Shown here one piece after another: positions 7,301 to 14,416 of a stretch of 17,586 bases of DNA. The notes beneath the pieces were generated by a model. That model saw nothing but the letters and a program-made list of their open reading frames with translations, was not told where the DNA came from and did no database searches. The translations under genes and the position numbers were made by a program. This stretch comes from Cyanobacteria bacterium UBA8156 (GTDB lineage: Bacteria > Cyanobacteriota > Cyanobacteriia > Pseudanabaenales > Pseudanabaenaceae): positions 615-18,200 of the forward strand of contig DMPD01000172.1 in the NCBI GenBank assembly GCA_003456125.1, written 5' to 3'. The stretch's first letter is position 1. Every line of letters starts with the position of its first letter.

Positions 7301-8063
7301 TGTTCAACATGTCCAACAGGTGCGGCGGCGACCAAGTGCCAAACTCTACCGATGGGATCCCATGTTGACCACTGCCATCCCCTGACCCCAACACTTCCTG
7401 CAAACGCTGAATGGCTTGATCCCCCAACTCCTGCCACTGGGCCAAGTCTTGGCAGGATGCAGAGGCTTCTTCCAGCCATTGCCCGATCGCGGCCACCTCC
7501 GGCATCGCAATGCCCACTTCCGCTAGGGATTCCCGGACGGCTACCAGATCGGCTTGCGCTTCGGCGGCTTCTTGCCACCCCTCGCGCAAAGACGCCAATA
7601 ACCGCAGGCAATGTTCCAGTTCTGCCCAATGGTCGCCGCCGGCGGGAACCTCGGTAAAGTGCAATTCCAAACGATCCAATGCCTCCGCGGCCGTGGCTTC
7701 GACCCCAATCCGATCGGCAAAGGGACTTTCCCCCTGGGCCGCGATCGCCGCTTGCAGGGCCCCTAGGGCCTGGCGCCACAGGTTCTGAAATTTCAGCCCT
7801 AGCTGCGGACGGTATAACCGAATTCGCTGCAAGTTCTCTTCCAGGCGCTGACTCAGTTTGGCAATCCCCCGCCACTGGGCTTCCTCGGCTTCGCCCCGGA
7901 GCGATCGCACACTGCTCAATACCCCATCGATCCGGCGATCGACACCGGTGCCGTCGGCGGCAACCTCAAACAAATCCAGCAAGGCATCGTGGATCGCGTT
8001 CAGGTACTCTTGGGCTTCTTGCCGGAAGAGATCCTCGGTGGCTAGCTCGTGTTCTCGCGTCAT
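4344..8063 (-). CDS. CheA-like hybrid protein with degenerate kinase, CheW-like domain and receiver
   Basis: A 1239-residue cytoplasmic protein, far longer than E. coli CheA (about 650). Residues 8-110 form an Hpt-like helical domain, but where the HSIKG-type phospho-acceptor is expected it reads R53-SLRG. Residues 110-230 are more helices. About 240-690 is an acidic, low-complexity linker with a 36-residue repeat at 375-510. About 730-850 resembles the dimerisation helices. The ATPase region (about 855-950) keeps DDGAG (902-906), a short IFQPG and the GRGSRLNLQLP G2-like end, but the N-box reads LLKLLVERSVEG without the His/Asn/Asp/His set, and the GRGVGMDVV-like segment is absent. A CheW-like domain (about 950-1085) and a complete receiver follow, with D1121-D1122, phospho-acceptor D1166, T1196 and K1218. 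The gene begins 63 bp after the chemoreceptor gene and is probably co-transcribed. PixL/PilL/HmpE-type cyanobacterial proteins are the nearest relatives I can name. Confidence 0.88.
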   Translation of the reverse strand: MTREHELATEDLFRQEAQEYLNAIHDALLDLFEVAADGTGVDRRIDGVLSSVRSLRGEAEEAQWRGIAKLSQRLEENLQRIRLYRPQLGLKFQNLWRQALGALQAAIAAQGESPFADRIGVEATAAEALDRLELHFTEVPAGGDHWAELEHCLRLLASLREGWQEAAEAQADLVAVRESLAEVGIAMPEVAAIGQWLEEASASCQDLAQWQELGDQAIQRLQEVLGSGDGSGQHGIPSVEFGTWSPPHLLDMLNIPSESEGPFEFPDVNDTELFASEESAGTADPFAWFEPAAEAPADFFDDALEEVEETEPRADLYPTPEPNLWEEDQSPDHEDPAPAFGVEEGSDGPWPEEKGAIAADISEMAPVNNLFNEELTTAGLSGLGFGEEAATGVGMELSHESDFTAATTEELTVEGLGDWGFGEEPATNAGMELSRESDFTAATTEELTVEGLGDWGFGEELATDRGIESVYESDFTAATTERANVEGLGDVNFWQESGYESGLVSEAETMAEALAGLNPWVEPTPPEVDGNSSGVTPSLTSAERFPQHTSEVESAGDENPETSLDSLLTDLDAALPDMDDLSAMVSLESLAQPWGEEVQSLTSLDLPTTLSDGDFIDLEQTLAVAEPTMVSSTEFEALNFDLSDDVSDNDSNSVSDETQSLPALGLSNQLSDLAATFDGEPPALPNVRPVSRPVFSGVESVVFTAMEPVATALPGHQLYDVAADLGAGQIVLNWQLQQLRTAVRSLLGSSRNLGTATEAAAENSSPNGVLPEGLLRLREISEDIDLALFEMEQANADRQRQIWQVQELARDERLCSLGGLGQQLAQGLALPSVQLIVENSTAALDRAFVGKLAGPLGDLLKLLVERSVEGPAERQRLGKPATATLRMRGGAVGDTLNLEITDDGAGLPFDIFQPGAPGATIAHRCQALGIALRPDFVTGRGSRLNLQLPYVLLMVRVLLLRIGPAMVAVRTEHVRDILAAPPGDSRTVIWGHRTISWINAQDRFRVNCRRQELPVFEDPDQENVLVVLQSGDHQYALAVDACWREQEATLQRLAGGMTLSFPFCGCAVLSDSRVIPLFAPGEMLFQPNEENTQLRLLEKQKRQSAREILARRSPQLILLVDDSINVRRYLASLLESAGFATVQARDGVEALEKLDNGLQPGAIISDLEMPRMDGYTLLQRVRSREISRNVPFVVLTSRTNERHRQQAEELGATAYVNKPYRNEEMLSLMQQLTTPVTDR
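6510..6941 (-). repeat. Four 108-bp tandem repeats coding 36-residue acidic units
   Basis: The same phase recurs every 108 bp: the GFGEE-coding segment begins at 6902, 6794 and 6686, with a diverged copy at 6578. Units occupy 6834-6941, 6726-6833, 6618-6725 and 6510-6617 (the last strongly diverged). Protein units start LTTAGLSGLGF, LTVEGLGDWGF, LTVEGLGDWGF and ANVEGLGDVNF, and the first three end ESDFTAATTE. The middle copies are almost identical at DNA level, so the expansion is recent or kept uniform by recombination. It lies in the linker of the CheA-like protein. Confidence 0.95.
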
Positions 8064-8126
8064 CGCATCCCCGGCTCAATGTGGAAGGTTCGTACGGTGG
8101 TTGGGTACCGAGAGTTGGATTTACGG

Positions 8127-10919
8127 TCAGGTTTGACGAGAAACCCGCGCCGGCTCTACCGCATTGTACATTTGCTCGGTGAGCTGCGCGGAAACCCCCA
8201 ACGTTTTGCTGGCTTGATGGACGGCCCCCAAGGAACGGTTGGAGGTCTGGGCCAGTTCTTGCATGAGGGTGGCTACGGCCTCCGAAGTCTGGGTTTGGGT
8301 GGCGGTGGCTTCCGACATCGAACGCACCAGGCTCTCGATCTGCTGGGCGACTTCTTTCATCTGGACAAGCTCTCTCTGGGTGCTGCTCACCTGATCCATG
8401 CTCGCAATGCTGTCGGTGTTGCCCTTTTCCATCGCGCCGATCGCCTCTTGGGTCTCCGCTTGAATGGTTTCGATCAATTGCTCGACTTCTTTGGTGGCGG
8501 CGGCGGCCCGGGAGGCCAACACCCCTACTTCTTCGGCAATGAGGGCAAACCCCCGGCCCCCGACCCCGGCTTTCCGGGCTTCGATACTGGCGTTGATGGC
8601 GAGGTAGTTGGTTTGTACCGATAAATCGTTGATCAGCGATACCACTTTGTAGATGCGCCGAGAAGAATCCCCCAATCGCTTGATTTTGCGTAAGGTGGAA
8701 TCGACGGTGGCCCGCAGACTCAAAATGCCCTGCACGGTCTGCTCGATGGCGACATCGCTTCGCTCCAGATTTTCCCGACTTTGTACGGTCGCCGTGGCTG
8801 CCTGCTGGGCACTGGTCGCGAGACGATGGGCCGCTGCCGCCATGTCCTGCACGGAAGTGAGGGTCTGGGCAATCCGCTCTTCCTGATCGGTATTGCTTTC
8901 CTGGATTACTCCCAGGGTCTGGGCGGTTTGCTGGAGGTTTTGTTGGGACTCTTTGGCGGTGGTGCGCATCCGCTCCATCATTTCCCCGATGCGATCGGCC
9001 ACAAGCTGCAACAACCCTTCCAAGCCCGATTCGCCTTCTGGAACCTCCAAATGCAAGACTTCTTTGGCGATCCGCTCAATTTGCCCCTGCACTTCCCCCA
9101 GTTTCTGTGCCAGGGCCTCTTTCTCGCTCCGAAATTGCCGCAATTCGGCATCCCGCTGGTTGAGGCGCGACCCTACCCTTTTCAGCAGGTTGTTGACGTT
9201 TTCATCGGAAACCTCCATGCCGCTGGTGCTCACACCCGCGGCTTTGCCCAACGAACGAAACAGTTTCTCGACTTGCTGCTGGAGCTCCACCAGGTTTTGC
9301 TGCCGCTCCTGTTGCCAATGTTGCACGCTGTCCAGCAGGTCGTTGAGGCTACTCGATAGTTCGGATAGCTCTTCGTTTTGGGCGACCGGCACCCGGGTGT
9401 CCATGTCTCCGTTCATGGCCCGCCGCATCGCCAATACCACCCGCTCGATGGGGTAGGTGACCCGCTCGGCGACCGCGCTGGCGACCAAGGCCACCACCCC
9501 ACTCATCAACAACAAGCCCACCCCCAATAGGAAAATGTCGCTAATGTCCGCGGGTTTGGCTTCGCTGGCGATCGCCACGCTCCAACCCAAGTTGCCGGGA
9601 ATGGGCGCATAGCCGTACAGGGTGTTGCCCACGCGCCTGTGGGTGGCGGCTTCCCGACTCTCCAGTTTCTTCAACACGGGGAAATTGGTCGTGGCATCGC
9701 TGCCCAGGGTCAGCCCTGGCCCCCATACGGTACGATTTTCGCGATCGACAATGACGCTGTTGCTGTCGGCTACCCCTAATTTTTTGACCGGTACCTGGGC
9801 CACCAAAAAAGCTGCCGGTTTCCCACCCATGGCAAGGGCCCGCCCCACGGGCACGACGACGGTGTCCCCCACCAGTACCGGTGCCCCAATCACCGGATCG
9901 GTACTCTGCCGCAGGGTCTGCAAAAATTCCGCTTTGGGCTGAATTAAAGGCATCTCGCCGTCAGATTGGGCAAAGGGTTTGCCTTTCAAGTCAAAGACGG
10001 CCAAGCGCTCGTAGGTGGCATACCCCCGCCGATACAAAGAAAGCCGCCCCCGCAATTCGGCTTGCTTGCGGGTAAATTCTCTCTGGGCTGCCGTTCGCGC
10101 TTGGGGGGTGGTGGCCGCCCGGGGCTGCATCTGCAACGGCACGATTAGGTTCCCCAACAACCGCACATCCTGAATTTGCCGATCTAAAGCCGTGGCGATC
10201 GCCTGGGCCTGGGCTTGCGCTTGATTGGCTTTTAGTTCACCGTTTTGACGCGCCAGCCGGATTTGGGCCCCATCCCGCACCAACAAACTGAGGGCGGCTG
10301 CCGGAATGACGGCAAAGATCAAGGCCCCAAACAACAGCTTGGTTTTTAGGGACCCCAAGCGCACCGGCAGCGACGACGGGACTTTGGGCGGCCGGGGCAG
10401 GACCGTCTCCGGTTTTGCACCTACTTCCTCAAACTCAAATTCGGGAACCTCGGGGGATGCCACCAGCTCCACCGGGGCGGCGGGGGCTGTCCCGTTGGCC
10501 ACCGCGGATTTGGGACTCAACGGTTTGGTGCTGGGTGGTTTGGTGCTGGGTGGTTTGGTGCTGGATGGGTTGGCACTCGGCGGTACGGCTACGGGATTTT
10601 CGGCTAGCATCGTCTCCTCCGGGGCTACTTCGGCCGCATCACGACCGTTTATTTCTGGGTTCACGGCATTGCCCTGCAATTCACTTAGACAGTTTTGGGC
10701 ATGCTCTACCAACTCGGGATCACGGGTTAGGTAAATGACCTGTTGGTATTGCCATTTGGCATACTCGATTTTGCCGGCCGCCCGAAAAGTTGACCCAAGC
10801 CAGATGTGCAACCGTGGGTTTCGGGGGTCTTGCTTCAGCAATTCCGAAAACAGTTGCATCGCTTCGTTGTACTGCCCGGTTTCGTAGGCTTCGAGAGCTT
10901 GCTGATAGGTCGCTGCCAT
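8127..10919 (-). CDS. Membrane chemoreceptor (MCP) with N-terminal TPR domain, PilJ/HmpD-like
   Basis: A 930-residue transducer. Residues 1-80 contain two TPR units (ALEAYETGQYNEAMQLF and the next helices), which lie in the cytoplasm before the first membrane helix. A Pro/Ser/Thr/Lys-rich linker with STKPP repeats (about 118-135) follows. TM1 is at about 193-213 and TM2 at about 461-483. Between them is a roughly 245-residue periplasmic sensor of dCache type (RLAVFDLKGKPFA, VIGAPVLVGDTVVVPVGRA, NLGWSVAIASE). HAMP is at about 480-535, then a long coiled coil and the MCP signalling tip at about 770-805 (NYLAINASIEARKAG, GRGFALIAEEVGVLASR). The tip departs from the usual EAARAG and EVRxLA at several positions. 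Receptors of this kind act with CheA/CheW on type IV pili in cyanobacterial phototaxis or hormogonium motility; that role is inferred. The partner CheA-like gene follows 63 bp downstream. The ligand is unknown. Confidence 0.92.
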   Translation of the reverse strand: MAATYQQALEAYETGQYNEAMQLFSELLKQDPRNPRLHIWLGSTFRAAGKIEYAKWQYQQVIYLTRDPELVEHAQNCLSELQGNAVNPEINGRDAAEVAPEETMLAENPVAVPPSANPSSTKPPSTKPPSTKPLSPKSAVANGTAPAAPVELVASPEVPEFEFEEVGAKPETVLPRPPKVPSSLPVRLGSLKTKLLFGALIFAVIPAAALSLLVRDGAQIRLARQNGELKANQAQAQAQAIATALDRQIQDVRLLGNLIVPLQMQPRAATTPQARTAAQREFTRKQAELRGRLSLYRRGYATYERLAVFDLKGKPFAQSDGEMPLIQPKAEFLQTLRQSTDPVIGAPVLVGDTVVVPVGRALAMGGKPAAFLVAQVPVKKLGVADSNSVIVDRENRTVWGPGLTLGSDATTNFPVLKKLESREAATHRRVGNTLYGYAPIPGNLGWSVAIASEAKPADISDIFLLGVGLLLMSGVVALVASAVAERVTYPIERVVLAMRRAMNGDMDTRVPVAQNEELSELSSSLNDLLDSVQHWQQERQQNLVELQQQVEKLFRSLGKAAGVSTSGMEVSDENVNNLLKRVGSRLNQRDAELRQFRSEKEALAQKLGEVQGQIERIAKEVLHLEVPEGESGLEGLLQLVADRIGEMMERMRTTAKESQQNLQQTAQTLGVIQESNTDQEERIAQTLTSVQDMAAAAHRLATSAQQAATATVQSRENLERSDVAIEQTVQGILSLRATVDSTLRKIKRLGDSSRRIYKVVSLINDLSVQTNYLAINASIEARKAGVGGRGFALIAEEVGVLASRAAAATKEVEQLIETIQAETQEAIGAMEKGNTDSIASMDQVSSTQRELVQMKEVAQQIESLVRSMSEATATQTQTSEAVATLMQELAQTSNRSLGAVHQASKTLGVSAQLTEQMYNAVEPARVSRQT
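10522..10575 (-). repeat. 15-bp tandem repeat in the chemoreceptor linker
   Basis: Three to four copies of a 15-bp unit (plus-strand GGTTTGGTGCTGGGT, starting at 10522, 10537 and 10552, the last diverging) encode the STKPP pentapeptide series between the TPR head and the first membrane helix. Length variation here would alter only a flexible tether. Confidence 0.85.
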
Positions 10920-11046
10920 GTTTCGCTCACTGCAGGTGCAATGGGTGCAGATTGCTTGCTAATCCCACTTCTATTACACTCTAGTTGGAAGGCGGTGCAT
11001 AGCGCCATTTTGCGTGTATTGTTCATCTTCTGGCAAGCACGCGGGC

Positions 11047-11052
11047 TAGGAT
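11047..11052 (+). promoter_or_regulatory. Possible -10 element of the LON-idi-ALDH operon
   Basis: TAGGAT, in the context CTAGGATAGATAC, lies about 30 nt before the first ATG of the operon. No good -35 sits at 17 bp. The same TAGGATAGA string occurs before the DUF4214-like gene (16188-16193, minus strand), which makes it a little more credible. The 163-bp divergent spacer to the chemoreceptor gene must hold promoters for both directions. Confidence 0.3.
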
Positions 11053-11082
11053 AGATACAGAACCCTCCACCACTCCCAGACC

Positions 11083-11727
11083 ATGACCCGATCTTCCACC
11101 CAAACTGCAATTCGTGAGTTGCCGCTGTTCCCGTTGCCGGAGGTGGTTTTGTTCCCCGGCCAACAGTTGCCTTTGCACATTTTTGAATACCGCTACCGCA
11201 TGATGACCAATACGGTTCTGGAAGGCGATCGCTGCTTTGGCGTATTGTTGTGGGACGGTCAGACCAGCCAAGGGGCGGAGGTGGGCTGTGTGGCCAAAAT
11301 CGTCCAGCACCACCGCCTGCCGGACGATCGCTTCAAAATGTTGGCGGTGGGCCAAGAGCGCTTCCGGGTGTTGCGCTACATCCGCGAAACGCCGTTCCGA
11401 ATGGGTTTGGTGGAGCTGTTTGACGATACGGATACGGACGACAATCCCTATGCCCTGGCGGGGGAAGTGCGCGAGTTGTTGGACGATGTGGTGCGTCTGT
11501 CCCAGAAGCTGACCGAGCGCGAGTTGGAAGTCCCCCAAATTCCCCGCAGCCCCCAAGAACTCTCGTTTTGGATTGCCAGCAATTTCCATGGGGCCAGCGA
11601 AGAACAGCAATCCCTGTTGGAGATGCGCGATACGACGGCCCGCCTCCGCCGGGAAGCGGAAATTTTGGCGAATACCCGCAGCCATCTGGCGGCCCGCACG
11701 GTGCTGAAGGAGACCTTGGGCAGCTAA
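11083..11727 (+). CDS. Stand-alone LON substrate-binding-domain protein
   Basis: A 214-residue cytoplasmic protein made of the N-terminal (PUA-like plus helical bundle) domain of Lon protease, without ATPase or protease domains. The opening IRELPLFPLPEVVLFPGQ and LPLHIFEYRYRMM are the family hallmark, followed by DRFKMLAVGQERFRV. Residues about 140-214 form the helical part. Cyanobacteria commonly carry such a protein; its molecular role is not established, though the domain binds substrate polypeptides in Lon. It is the first gene of a tight operon: its TAA overlaps the ATG of idi by one base, and an internal AAGGAG at 11707-11712 may serve that downstream start. The ATG at 11083 is the first that precedes the conserved beta-strand and has no obvious Shine-Dalgarno sequence. 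Confidence 0.9.
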   Translation: MTRSSTQTAIRELPLFPLPEVVLFPGQQLPLHIFEYRYRMMTNTVLEGDRCFGVLLWDGQTSQGAEVGCVAKIVQHHRLPDDRFKMLAVGQERFRVLRYIRETPFRMGLVELFDDTDTDDNPYALAGEVRELLDDVVRLSQKLTERELEVPQIPRSPQELSFWIASNFHGASEEQQSLLEMRDTTARLRREAEILANTRSHLAARTVLKETLGS

Positions 11728-12260
11728 TGGAACGGGTGGTGCTGGTGGACGATCGCGACCGGGCCCTCGGCACGGAGGAAAAGCTGGCGGTGCACCGCAC
11801 GGGGGAATGCCATCGGGCCTTTTCGGTGTTTGTCTGGAACGATCGCCAAGAGTTGCTGTTGCAACGTCGAGCCCTCACGAAATACCACGCGGGGGGCCTG
11901 TGGACCAATACCTGTTGCAGCCATCCCCGCCCCGGCGAACTTCCCCGGTTGGCGGCCCACCGCCGTCTGCAGGAGGAAATGGGCTTTGGTTGTGCCCTCA
12001 CCCACCAGTTTACGTTTACCTATCGGGCGGATTTGGGGGATGGCTGGTGGGAACACGAGTGCGATTGGGTGTTTTTCGGCCGATTTGAGGGGGTGCCCGC
12101 CCCTGACCCGGCGGAAGCGATGGACTGGCGCTGGCTGCCCTGGCCTGACCTCCAAGCCGATGTGGCGGCCCACCCCGATCGCTATACCCCCTGGTTGCGC
12201 CTGGCGTTGCCCCGGGTGGCCACGGCTTGGACTACGTTCTTTGACGGTACTACCCCATGA
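11727..12260 (+). CDS. idi: Isopentenyl-diphosphate delta-isomerase, type I
   Basis: A 177-residue Nudix-fold, metal-dependent enzyme interconverting IPP and DMAPP in isoprenoid synthesis. Metal and catalytic residues can be read: H23 and H29 in AVHRTGECHRAFS, the catalytic Cys C64 and H66 in WTNTCCSHP, E109 and E111 in WWEHEC, and a Nudix-like helix RRLQEEMGF (79-87). Length and motif order match E. coli Idi (182 residues). The start is the ATG in TAATG, overlapping the upstream stop by one base, and its TGA overlaps the next ATG by four (ATGA), so the three genes are probably translationally coupled. Many cyanobacteria use the unrelated flavin-dependent type II enzyme instead, so a type I enzyme here deserves note. 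Function is nearly certain from motifs. Confidence 0.95.
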   Translation: MERVVLVDDRDRALGTEEKLAVHRTGECHRAFSVFVWNDRQELLLQRRALTKYHAGGLWTNTCCSHPRPGELPRLAAHRRLQEEMGFGCALTHQFTFTYRADLGDGWWEHECDWVFFGRFEGVPAPDPAEAMDWRWLPWPDLQADVAAHPDRYTPWLRLALPRVATAWTTFFDGTTP

Positions 12261-13627
12261 CCTACGCGGCGCTCCTCCAATCCCAACGGGATTTTTTTGC
12301 TTCGGGGGCGACCCGGCCCCTAGCGTTCCGTCAACAACAGTTGCAAACGTTGGCCCAGGCGTTGCAAGCGCAAGAAACGGCGGCGGTGCAGGCGTTGCAG
12401 GCGGATTTGGGGAAGCCCCCCCTCGAGGCGATCGCCGCGGAGTTGTTGCTGATTTCCCAGGAGATCGCTTGGGCCCGCCGCCATTTGCCCCGGTGGTCGC
12501 GCCCTCAATCGGTGCCCTTGACGGCTACCCAGTGGCCCGGCCGGGCGACAGTCCTGCCGGAACCGTTGGGGGTTTCCCTGATTCTCGCCCCCTGGAATTA
12601 CCCCCTGCAATTGGCGTTGGTGCCCCTGATCGGGGCGATCGCCGCGGGCAATTGCGCGATTGTCAAACCGTCGGAGGTGGCGCCCCACACGGCCCAATTT
12701 TTGCAGGACCTCTGCACCCAAATTTTCCCGCCGGAATATGTGCAGGTGGTCACCGGCGATCAGGAAACGGCGATCGCCTTGCTGGCCGAAAAATTCGACA
12801 AAATTTTCTTCACCGGCAGTACGCGGGTGGGGCGGCTGGTGATGCAGGCGGCGGCGACCCATCTCACCCCGGTAACGTTGGAGTTGGGGGGGAAAAGTCC
12901 GGCGGTGGTGGCCGCCGATGCCGATCTGGAGGTGGCGGTGCGCCGCATTGTCTGGGGAAAATTTTTGAATGCCGGTCAGACCTGCATTGCCCCCGATTAT
13001 GTGTGGGTGCCCCGATCGCTGCTGCCGGCGTTTACCCAACAGGCGATCGCCGTCCTGAAAAAGTTCTACGGTGAAAATCCCCAGCAAAGCCCGGACTACG
13101 GTCGCATTGTGAGTACGGGGCACTGGGATCGCCTCCGGGGGCTGTTGGATGGGGTGGAGGTGCTGTGGGGGGGACAAGGCGATCGCGACCAGCGCTATTT
13201 TGCGCCGACGTTGGTGCAGGTGACGGGTTGGGATGCGCCGGTGATGCAGGAGGAAATTTTTGGCCCCATCCTACCGTTGCTGCCCTACGACGATCTGGCG
13301 GCGGTGCGGCGGCAACTCACCCAAATGGAAAAACCGTTGGCCCTGTATTTCTTCGGGCGCGATCGCCGACCGTGGCAGCAACTGTGTCAAGAGGTTTCCT
13401 TTGGGGGGGGCTGCTTCAACGACACGATCGCCCAGGCGGCGGGGCCCCACCTGCCGTTTGGCGGGGTCGGAGCCAGTGGCATGGGCCGCTACCACGGCTA
13501 CCACAGTTTTGCGGCGTTCTCCCACTTCAAGAGTCTGTTGCACCGTCCCAATCGCCCCGATTTTGGTTTGCGATATCCTCCCTATCCCACCGATTTGGGT
13601 TGGCTCAAACGTTGGTTGGGGGGCTAA
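12257..13627 (+). CDS. NAD(P)-dependent aldehyde dehydrogenase, class-3-like (SynAlh1-type)
   Basis: A 456-residue aldehyde dehydrogenase oxidising aldehydes to carboxylates. Seen: APWNYP with N114, FTGSTRVG (185-192) for the cofactor loop, general base E209 in LELGGKSP, nucleophile C243 in AGQTCIAPDYV, EEIFGP in the C-terminal half and PFGGVGASGMGRYHG near the end. The PDYV after the Cys and the short length fit the ALDH3 family, to which Synechocystis Slr0091 (active on apocarotenals and alkanals) belongs. Coupled expression with IPP isomerase would suit an isoprenoid- or carotenoid-derived aldehyde, but fatty aldehydes are equally possible. It starts within ATGA of idi. Its TAA interlocks with the TAG of the convergent acetyltransferase (4-nt overlap). 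No C-terminal membrane anchor is evident. Confidence 0.95.
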   Translation: MTYAALLQSQRDFFASGATRPLAFRQQQLQTLAQALQAQETAAVQALQADLGKPPLEAIAAELLLISQEIAWARRHLPRWSRPQSVPLTATQWPGRATVLPEPLGVSLILAPWNYPLQLALVPLIGAIAAGNCAIVKPSEVAPHTAQFLQDLCTQIFPPEYVQVVTGDQETAIALLAEKFDKIFFTGSTRVGRLVMQAAATHLTPVTLELGGKSPAVVAADADLEVAVRRIVWGKFLNAGQTCIAPDYVWVPRSLLPAFTQQAIAVLKKFYGENPQQSPDYGRIVSTGHWDRLRGLLDGVEVLWGGQGDRDQRYFAPTLVQVTGWDAPVMQEEIFGPILPLLPYDDLAAVRRQLTQMEKPLALYFFGRDRRPWQQLCQEVSFGGGCFNDTIAQAAGPHLPFGGVGASGMGRYHGYHSFAAFSHFKSLLHRPNRPDFGLRYPPYPTDLGWLKRWLGG

Positions 13628-14247
13628 ACCGCAGCCTGCAGGGCCGCCAAATCGGCGGCGACGATGTGGGGCAAATGGCGGGTGATTTTCGCGATGTCCC
13701 AGTCCCACCAGGCGATCGCCAAGAGGGCTGGTACCGTGGCTTCGTCAAACCGGCGGCGCAACGGTCGGGCGGGGTTCCCGCCCACCACCGTATAGGGTTC
13801 CACATGGCGGGTAACCACCGACTTCGCCGCCACGATCGCCCCGTGGCCAATTTGTACCCCAGGCAAAATGGTGGCCCCGTAGCCGATCCACACATCGTTG
13901 CCCACCACCGTATCGCCTTTGCCGGGGGAGGGCGGTTCCGGGTAGTCCCAACCGTGACCAAAAATAAAAAATGGGTATGTTGAAAACCCGGTCATGCTGT
14001 GGTTGGCCCCGTTCATGATGAACGTTACCCCCTGGGCCAAGGCACAAAACTTGCCGATAATCAATTTATCGCCAACAAAATCAAAGTGATAGAGCACGTT
14101 GCGCTCAAAATTTTCCGAATCTTCCGGGTCGTCGTCGTAGGTGTAATCGCCAATTTGGATGTGGGGATGGGTGACGGTATTGGCGATGAAGCAAATTTGC
14201 GGGAACTCGGGCAAGGGGTGCTTCGCCCGCGGATCGGCACCGTACAT
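13624..14247 (-). CDS. Hexapeptide-repeat acetyltransferase, Vat/CatB xenobiotic family
   Basis: A 207-residue left-handed beta-helix acyltransferase using acetyl-CoA. The family opening MYGADPRAKHPL, the IGDYTYDDD strand, the catalytic H83 in NGANHSMTGFSTYPF, and the C-terminal hexapeptide run VGNDVWIGYGATILPGVQIG then VGGNPARPLRRRF are all present. Relatives acetylate streptogramin A (Vat) or chloramphenicol (CatB), but many chromosomal members have unknown substrates, so antibiotic resistance should not be assumed. I chose the ATG at 14247 because Vat proteins begin MYGPDP-like; the frame is open further upstream to 14436 but that extension resembles no family member. No clear Shine-Dalgarno precedes it. 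It is a single gene flanked on both sides by genes on the opposite strand. Confidence 0.9.
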   Translation of the reverse strand: MYGADPRAKHPLPEFPQICFIANTVTHPHIQIGDYTYDDDPEDSENFERNVLYHFDFVGDKLIIGKFCALAQGVTFIMNGANHSMTGFSTYPFFIFGHGWDYPEPPSPGKGDTVVGNDVWIGYGATILPGVQIGHGAIVAAKSVVTRHVEPYTVVGGNPARPLRRRFDEATVPALLAIAWWDWDIAKITRHLPHIVAADLAALQAAV

Positions 14248-14376
14248 TGGCCATGGCTCAGAACACCAGAGGCATTGTAGCTTTTGCGCCCATCCGATCG
14301 CCAAAGCGGGGAGCGGTGGTCGATGCTCCTCGCTTGCCGGTATCCGACAACACTGCCGTTTCTTTTTGGATTTTAA

Positions 14377-14385
14377 TGTTACAAT
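14377..14385 (+). promoter_or_regulatory. Extended -10 promoter of the YciO/YrdC gene
   Basis: TGTTACAAT contains an extended -10 (TG, one base, TACAAT at 14380-14385). No good -35 is seen at 17 bp. A start near 14392 would leave a leader of about 25 nt before the GTG at 14417. Confidence 0.5.
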
Positions 14386-14416
14386 GGAGAGTTGACCGTT
14401 TGCAGCAAACAACACC

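Noticed and set aside
11830..13074. 414-codon plus-strand frame across idi and the aldehyde dehydrogenase
   Set aside because: It is an out-of-frame reading of two well-identified genes. The product is Gly/Pro/Arg-rich low complexity without motifs.
13624..14247. Antibiotic resistance gene
   Set aside because: Family membership alone does not give the substrate, and no mobile or resistance context is seen.
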